Assembly: GCA_002914845.1 (NCBI GenBank)
Contig: JXTC01000323.1
Span: 87,363 to 151,362, forward strand
Source of the DNA: Trema orientale
Taxonomy: Eukaryota > Streptophyta > Magnoliopsida > Rosales > Cannabaceae
Direction: 5' to 3'
DNA length: 64,000 bases
The stretch's first letter is position 1. Every line of letters starts with the position of its first letter. The translations under genes were made by a program, and so were the position numbers. Shown piece by piece: positions 59,463-64,000 of the stretch. The notes beneath the pieces were generated by a model. That model searched no databases. It saw only the letters and a list, made by a program, of their open reading frames with translations, and had not been told where the DNA came from.

Positions 59463-60294
59463 TCAGCCTTGACTTCTGGTGATTCACTATATTCGTTAAA
59501 AGCATTATTGTTATACAAATTTTATGTCTCATATGGCTTGAGTCAAAAATTTTGAAACCATATATAGGGCCATATTCTTGTCTGAGAACACCATTTTCCC
59601 ACCACGAGATTTTATCAACATTAGTACTATATTTGTTCAGTTAAGGGCTAAGAAATATGGTGAGTCCCACTTTGGTTTCATGCTTAAAAAGAAAGAAAAA
59701 AGAATCCAATTAGCCTCCCGACTTTTACTCCGCAAGTCAAAGCATGACTTTTTAGAGAAATGATAAAGATCACCATTTTCTTTTCAACTCTCTTTTATAC
59801 TCTCTTATTTTTTGACATTTGGACTTATATTATGGTTTATAATATTATTAAGATGTGAGATTTTTAATTAAATATCAAGCAATGAGATATAAGATAAGAA
59901 AAGAGAGTAATTCTAAAACAGCTCTTATCATGAATATATAAAAAGGAGTACAAAGAATAGTCTACAACAACGAAAAAGGCAACCAAAATTAAAGCAAAAC
60001 CGGGTCTCTAGTAGGGTATCTATAAAATCATGCCAAAAAACAATCACTTTAAACAACCTACTGGTTAGTTAGGTGGTTCCCATTACTTAAGAGGGTCAAA
60101 CTAAAAACAGAACTGATTTTTGTAGTCTAATAACTACTAGTTTTTGGGCACATAAAATTACCTAACTATCCTCATGAACAATTTCAAAAGCTATTGTAAA
60201 GCTGAAGCTTAGTATAATGACTATAAACTTCCTAACTAGGATGAATCCCAATTACTAGGCCTCTAGGAAATATAATTTCATTCACAATTCAAAT
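59463..60294. other. intergenic, no gene seen
   Basis: A 61-codon frame at 59578-59763 has no recognisable motif. Nothing else bounded was seen. Confidence 0.4.
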
Positions 60295-60305
60295 TGGACT
60301 GTGAT

Positions 60306-60431
60306 ACCACGAGCTACACGAGCTACTAGCTCTCTTTGAAGAGTACGTATGAGGTGTGGGGTTCAATCCCCACCTTTCTCTCCAATCTCTATACTAACCT
60401 AACAGTTGTATCCAAAAAAAAAAAAAAAAAA
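60306..60431 (+). mobile_element. tRNA-derived SINE with poly(A) tail and TSD
   Basis: 126 bp. B box GGTTCAATCC at 60360-60369, with a diverged A box (TAGCTCTCTTTG, 60327-60338) at suitable spacing. Ends in about 18 A. Flanking 11-bp duplications TGGACTGTGAT (60295-60305) and TGGACCGTGAT (60432-60442) differ by one base. Sequence differs from the SINE at 20001-20224, so it is a second family. Confidence 0.88.
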
Positions 60432-60644
60432 TGGACCGTGATGACTTTTGCTTAGAGATACAAAATTAGGTTTCCTTAACTTGATTTTAGTACGCTCATA
60501 ACAGGATTTAATACCCGTTTTCAGTTGGATGGGTCGGTTGGGTATGGCCATGTAATAGACCCTATCGCCCCAACTGTTTCGGGAGCCTTTGTACTATACG
60601 CTTATTTAGACTAACCAGTAGTTTCTAATTTAATATTTTATAAA

Positions 60645-60833
60645 GGGTCTATTTTGGGTAATTTTTACTTTTTGAAGTAAAAGTTCACGAAGATTTTCTT
60701 AGAAAAATTAGTGGGTCTATGTTTTATTTAAAATGTCTTCTAATTATAAAAGAACCTTTTGATAATTTACTCAAATACTCCAAAAAGTAACTTTGAGACC
60801 CAAAATATTTTTGGAAACCATGCTAAATAGACC
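60645..60833. mobile_element. MITE, reverse relative of 51921-52110
   Basis: 189 bp with ends GGGTCTATTTTGGGTAATTT and CCATGCTAAATAGACC. Read in reverse complement of 51921-52110, it matches along its length (ACTTTTTGAAGTAAAAG, TAGTGGGTCTATG, GTAACTTTGAGACCC). More diverged than that copy. TSD not clear. Confidence 0.82.
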
Positions 60834-61183
60834 AAAAAAAATATTTCATAAAGTTCTTAAAAAAAATCTATATTTTTCATTTTTTTCAAAAAAATAAGAC
60901 TGAATTGGTTCGACAAATGTCAGAAATATGACCGATTAAACTTAGCATTCTAGCTTCGTTTAAAAGTTCTTTTAATTACAAAAAGACTGTTTGACAATTC
61001 AACAAACATTCCAAAAAGTAACTTTGAGAAAAAAATTTTTAAAAACCATGCCAAATAGATCAAAAAGATATTTCATAAAGTTCTTAAAAAAAATATGTAT
61101 TTTTCAGTTTTTTTTTTAAATAAGGTTGGACTGGTTCGACAAATGTCGGAGACATGACCGATTAAACTTACCACTCCAGCTTC
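60720..61183. repeat. tandem duplication (about 230 bp) including half of the MITE
   Basis: About 60720-60955 and 60956-61183 are diverged direct copies. Both contain CCAAAAAGTAACTTTGAGA, ATTTCATAAAGTTCTTAAAA and GGTTCGACAAATGTC. The unit starts inside the MITE and extends into DNA to its right, so duplication followed insertion. Confidence 0.85.
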
Positions 61184-62590
61184 TTATTAATTTTTTTTTT
61201 CAGGGTCTACTCACAAGTGACTGAATCAAATACCCACCCGCTAATACTGGGACAACACACATGGTCTTTGTCGAAGCAAAAAGAAGAAGCTAATGACACG
61301 AAGATTAGACCATATATGTGATCACCTGCAGGTTGGAACTCACGTCGAGTGCTAGCAATATATATATATATATATATTTTCAGTTTCTTTTTTTTTTCTT
61401 TTTTTTTTTCCACTTTCTTTTACACTTTAATGTTCACTACTACTTTACAGATATAGACTGAGGATTAAAATATCTCAAATTATGATAATAAAATAAGTTA
61501 TTGTTCGAGTTCACATGTTAAACATTCAGAAATGAAATTATAAAAGAAAGTGATAAAGGGGGGGAAAAAAAAAAAATGCTACTAGCACTTTCATACCGAC
61601 GGTTATGACCAGTACCATGCTTCGCCACCGTCAAACGTATTCAGATATGCTAACGTCGTTTAGAAGAATACAAAAAGAAATGGATTTTAAACAAGTCTCT
61701 GTTAGTCGTTGAAAGGAAAGGTTCAATCATCCGAGTACGTTGACTCTGACTTAAACCTAAAGGTGCAGTGTAAGGTAAAACCCAGTACAGTTAGTATAGC
61801 TAGTCATTTGTCACGAGTTAAATGAGGAGTACTGGTTTCACATTGCACCATAAGAAACTTTCACACTGTAGTATTGTACATTGAATTAAGGCCTATATCT
61901 TTTGAGAACTTTAAATTAAAAAAATTACGGCGTTTCAGCACCTGTTACATATATCTTGCTATTTGCTGCTTGAGTACTCCAATACAATTTTTTAAAGATT
62001 GTAAATGGAAATCATAAATCAGGTTTACCACGGCCCCCTTCTTTTAAAACCACCAACGCATTGTTACTCCTCGATCTATATTATTCTATGTCTTGTTAAT
62101 AAAGTGCAAATAAATAGAGAAATATTATCGGAACCTTGGTCTAATTTTGTTAGATTAATTAATATGCAAATTTATCACGAGTACTAATCATAGATTTTTC
62201 TAGTTAAAATTTGACATATGTGATTAATTTGTCAAAATTAAGGTACATCATAGCGTTATTATAATTGATCTTATTCAATTAGTACACTTAGTACGTCACA
62301 TCATCTTATAAAATCTCACATAAGTGAACTTGGTCAAAGTCCAATATCACGCCACACCTGCTATCCGAAAATCCCTTCTTCGATCACGTATATGCATATG
62401 CAAAAGAATAACAAACATAACTTGTAATTTTGTTGCAAATTCTATTTTATTTTATTTTTTTAAATGTGTGTAAACTTCTTTTTTTTCTTATTTTTTATAT
62501 ATCTTTGCGGCCCGTGTTATTTGTGGAAAATGCCACAAGTATACACATACCTCACAATCAATCTCCCTTTTGATTAAGACTTAGAGACTA
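61184..62590. other. intergenic, no gene seen
   Basis: (AT)n at about 61359-61378 and poly(T)/poly(A) tracts. No credible gene. Confidence 0.45.
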
Positions 62591-62595
62591 TAATA

Positions 62596-62830
62596 CACTA
62601 CAAGAAAAATGGCATATTATAACACTAATTATTCCTCAATTAGAACACTTTTAAAAAAGTGTGACTGTGCCCTCAGAAAAAAAGTGTGGCCTCCACTGAT
62701 ATTAAATAAAAAAACAAGTGCATTTACCTCAAAAAAAAAAAAAAACAATGAAAAAAGGGGGCCAATGTGCGTATTAGGTCTGAGACCTCTCGCTTAAGGT
62801 TTCCTCTCTCAAGGTTCAATCATGGGGTAA
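62596..62830. mobile_element. CACTA-type element end
   Basis: Begins CACTACAAGAAAAATGGC at 62596, the CACTA terminal motif, with subterminal AACACTTTT/AAAAGTGT inverted wording (62638-62690). The rest of the element is not recognised. A (CT)n run follows at 62836-62852. Confidence 0.62.
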
Positions 62831-62867
62831 CGCTTCTCTCTCTCTCTCTCTCAGTCCGAGTACGAGC

Positions 62868-63067
62868 TGTTAGGTTACTCGTGTAACCTAGTATGTGGGC
62901 CATAGTTTTTATAACAATTATATAATATTAGGGCTGTCTAATTAAATGGGGCCAATTAAGTGATCTAATTGAGGGCTCAAGAAGTTACCTATTAAGTGTG
63001 GACTTTATAATATGTAGTTACCTAATCCTAGTCCAATAAGGATTGATGGGGTCTCTATTGGTGACTG
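62868..63067 (+). repeat. truncated inverted copy of the 24713-25144 LTR-like sequence
   Basis: TGTTAGGTTACTCGTGTAAC start, then TAATATTAGGGCTGTCTAAT, AAGTGATCTAATTGAGGGCT and ATCCTAGTCCAATAAGGATT, matching the reverse complement of 25144 down to about 24945. It stops abruptly at about 63067. Confidence 0.78.
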
Positions 63068-64000
63068 TCTACGCTCAAAATATACTAGCGGCTATCGTAG
63101 TATATATTAAGGTGTCTATCCCACAGAGAAGTAAATCAACAATAAAAGGTAACGAAAAATAGAAAGAAAAATTGAAAATAAAAATAAACTGAGCAATAAA
63201 TTAAAATAATCACAAAATAATAAATAAAAATACCAATATGAGAAAACAAGGCTTCAAAATTCACTTAATTGCTCGCTTAACTGTTACCAACTTTGATTCC
63301 TTTTTATCACTCAATTATATGTTTCACATCCCAAACACATAACCGGAAAATATAGCATTTAAGAACAAATTTTAATCTAAATTATTCAATATGAAAAATT
63401 CTTCCAATTAAAACTAAAATAATCTATCTTATTAGTTATCTAAGATCGACAATATATCACAGAGACAATACTGCAGTAAAAGATAAACTAATAAAATAAA
63501 TATAATTATAATCTAGTTTAAATCACCACATAAAGAAAGCATGACTGAATTTATATGAGAAACTAGAAAATAATATATTGAAATTAAAAATATTGAAGAA
63601 TTTAACAAACCAAATATATAAGCGTTGAAGCATTCCCAGGAATCAAAGCTGGAGATCAGATAAACTACACAACTAAGATCATCTCTCTAGCCTCTCTAAA
63701 AACTAGCCTAACATCTCACTCATCTCACACACTCTCTCTAGAAAAAGTAGAGTTTTCTCTCTCAAAATTGGTGTGTCTTTTTTTTTTTTTCTCACGTTCA
63801 GGGTATTTATAGCTGAGTTTGGAGTGTTGTGCAAGTTCTCACGTCTCTAATGATGGCTTCTGATTGGTCATGTGATGTGTCAATCACTCACACTTTCCCT
63901 TTCTCTCTTTCTCTCTCTTCCCCGTCTTTATTCACGTTTCTGGGCTATGGGGCGTGATCAGGTGCGGCCGAAACACGTGAGCTCGGCACGAAAATCGCGG
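63068..64000 (-). repeat. LTR-like region, probably gypsy type, running off the window
   Basis: The start (GGTGTCTATCCCACAGAGAA) is wording common in plant gypsy-type LTRs. On the minus strand a CTATAAATACC TATA-like box lies at 63803-63813, with a leader-like pyrimidine/purine-skewed stretch after it. No terminal pair or coding domain is in the window. Assignment rests on layout, not on a database match. Confidence 0.4.

Overview
The window looks like a gene-poor, AT-rich stretch of a eudicot nuclear genome. Evidence: plant-specific AP2/ERF proteins, FAR1-type and Ty1/copia sequences, tRNA-derived SINEs, many small DNA transposons (MITEs) and long homopolymer runs. Single Ns sit at or in homopolymer runs (17776, 25306, 33158), as in a draft assembly. 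I cannot name the species. I see no operon, phage, CRISPR array or bacterial feature.

Only two genes look intact. Both are intronless, on the minus strand, and encode closely related ethylene-response factors of the ERF5/ERF6 kind (group IX AP2/ERF): 32028-33107 and 42866-43897. They form a tandem duplicate pair. Homology extends into about 200 bp of upstream DNA (with a shared W-box-like site) and into the 3' flank. The copies are now separated by about 9.8 kb of repeats. The first copy lacks the TATA box and leader present in the second, and an N sits at that junction.

Layout. 1-890: C-terminal relic of a FAR1/MULE-type protein. 4809-5886: an unrecognised multi-exon gene (minus) with a 170-bp tandem duplication across an exon/intron boundary. 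8361-8543: a MITE with a perfect 9-bp target-site duplication (TSD). 10196-15209: a full-length but dead Ty1/copia element (minus) with LTRs, primer site, polypurine tract and TSD. 16.8-31.7 kb: an archipelago of MITEs, foldback elements, a SINE, a CACTA end and a solo LTR. 33.6-42.3 kb: two LTR-like blocks, a foldback element and three MITEs with perfect TSDs. 44.4-47.7 kb: foldback elements. 47908-56734: a large SIRE-like copia derivative lacking reverse transcriptase. A 1668-bp solo LTR is nested in its 5' LTR and a MITE in its gag region. 57-64 kb: a possible orphan exon, a 5'-truncated LINE with an RNase H domain, a SINE with TSD, a MITE partly copied into a tandem duplication, a CACTA end and LTR fragments.

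No undescribed functional system is evident. The most informative items are the ERF duplicate pair with its promoter difference, the nested-insertion chronology at 47.9-56.7 kb (which includes an internal empty site), the exon-duplicating repeat at 5193-5532, and foldback elements whose arms are short tandem repeats.
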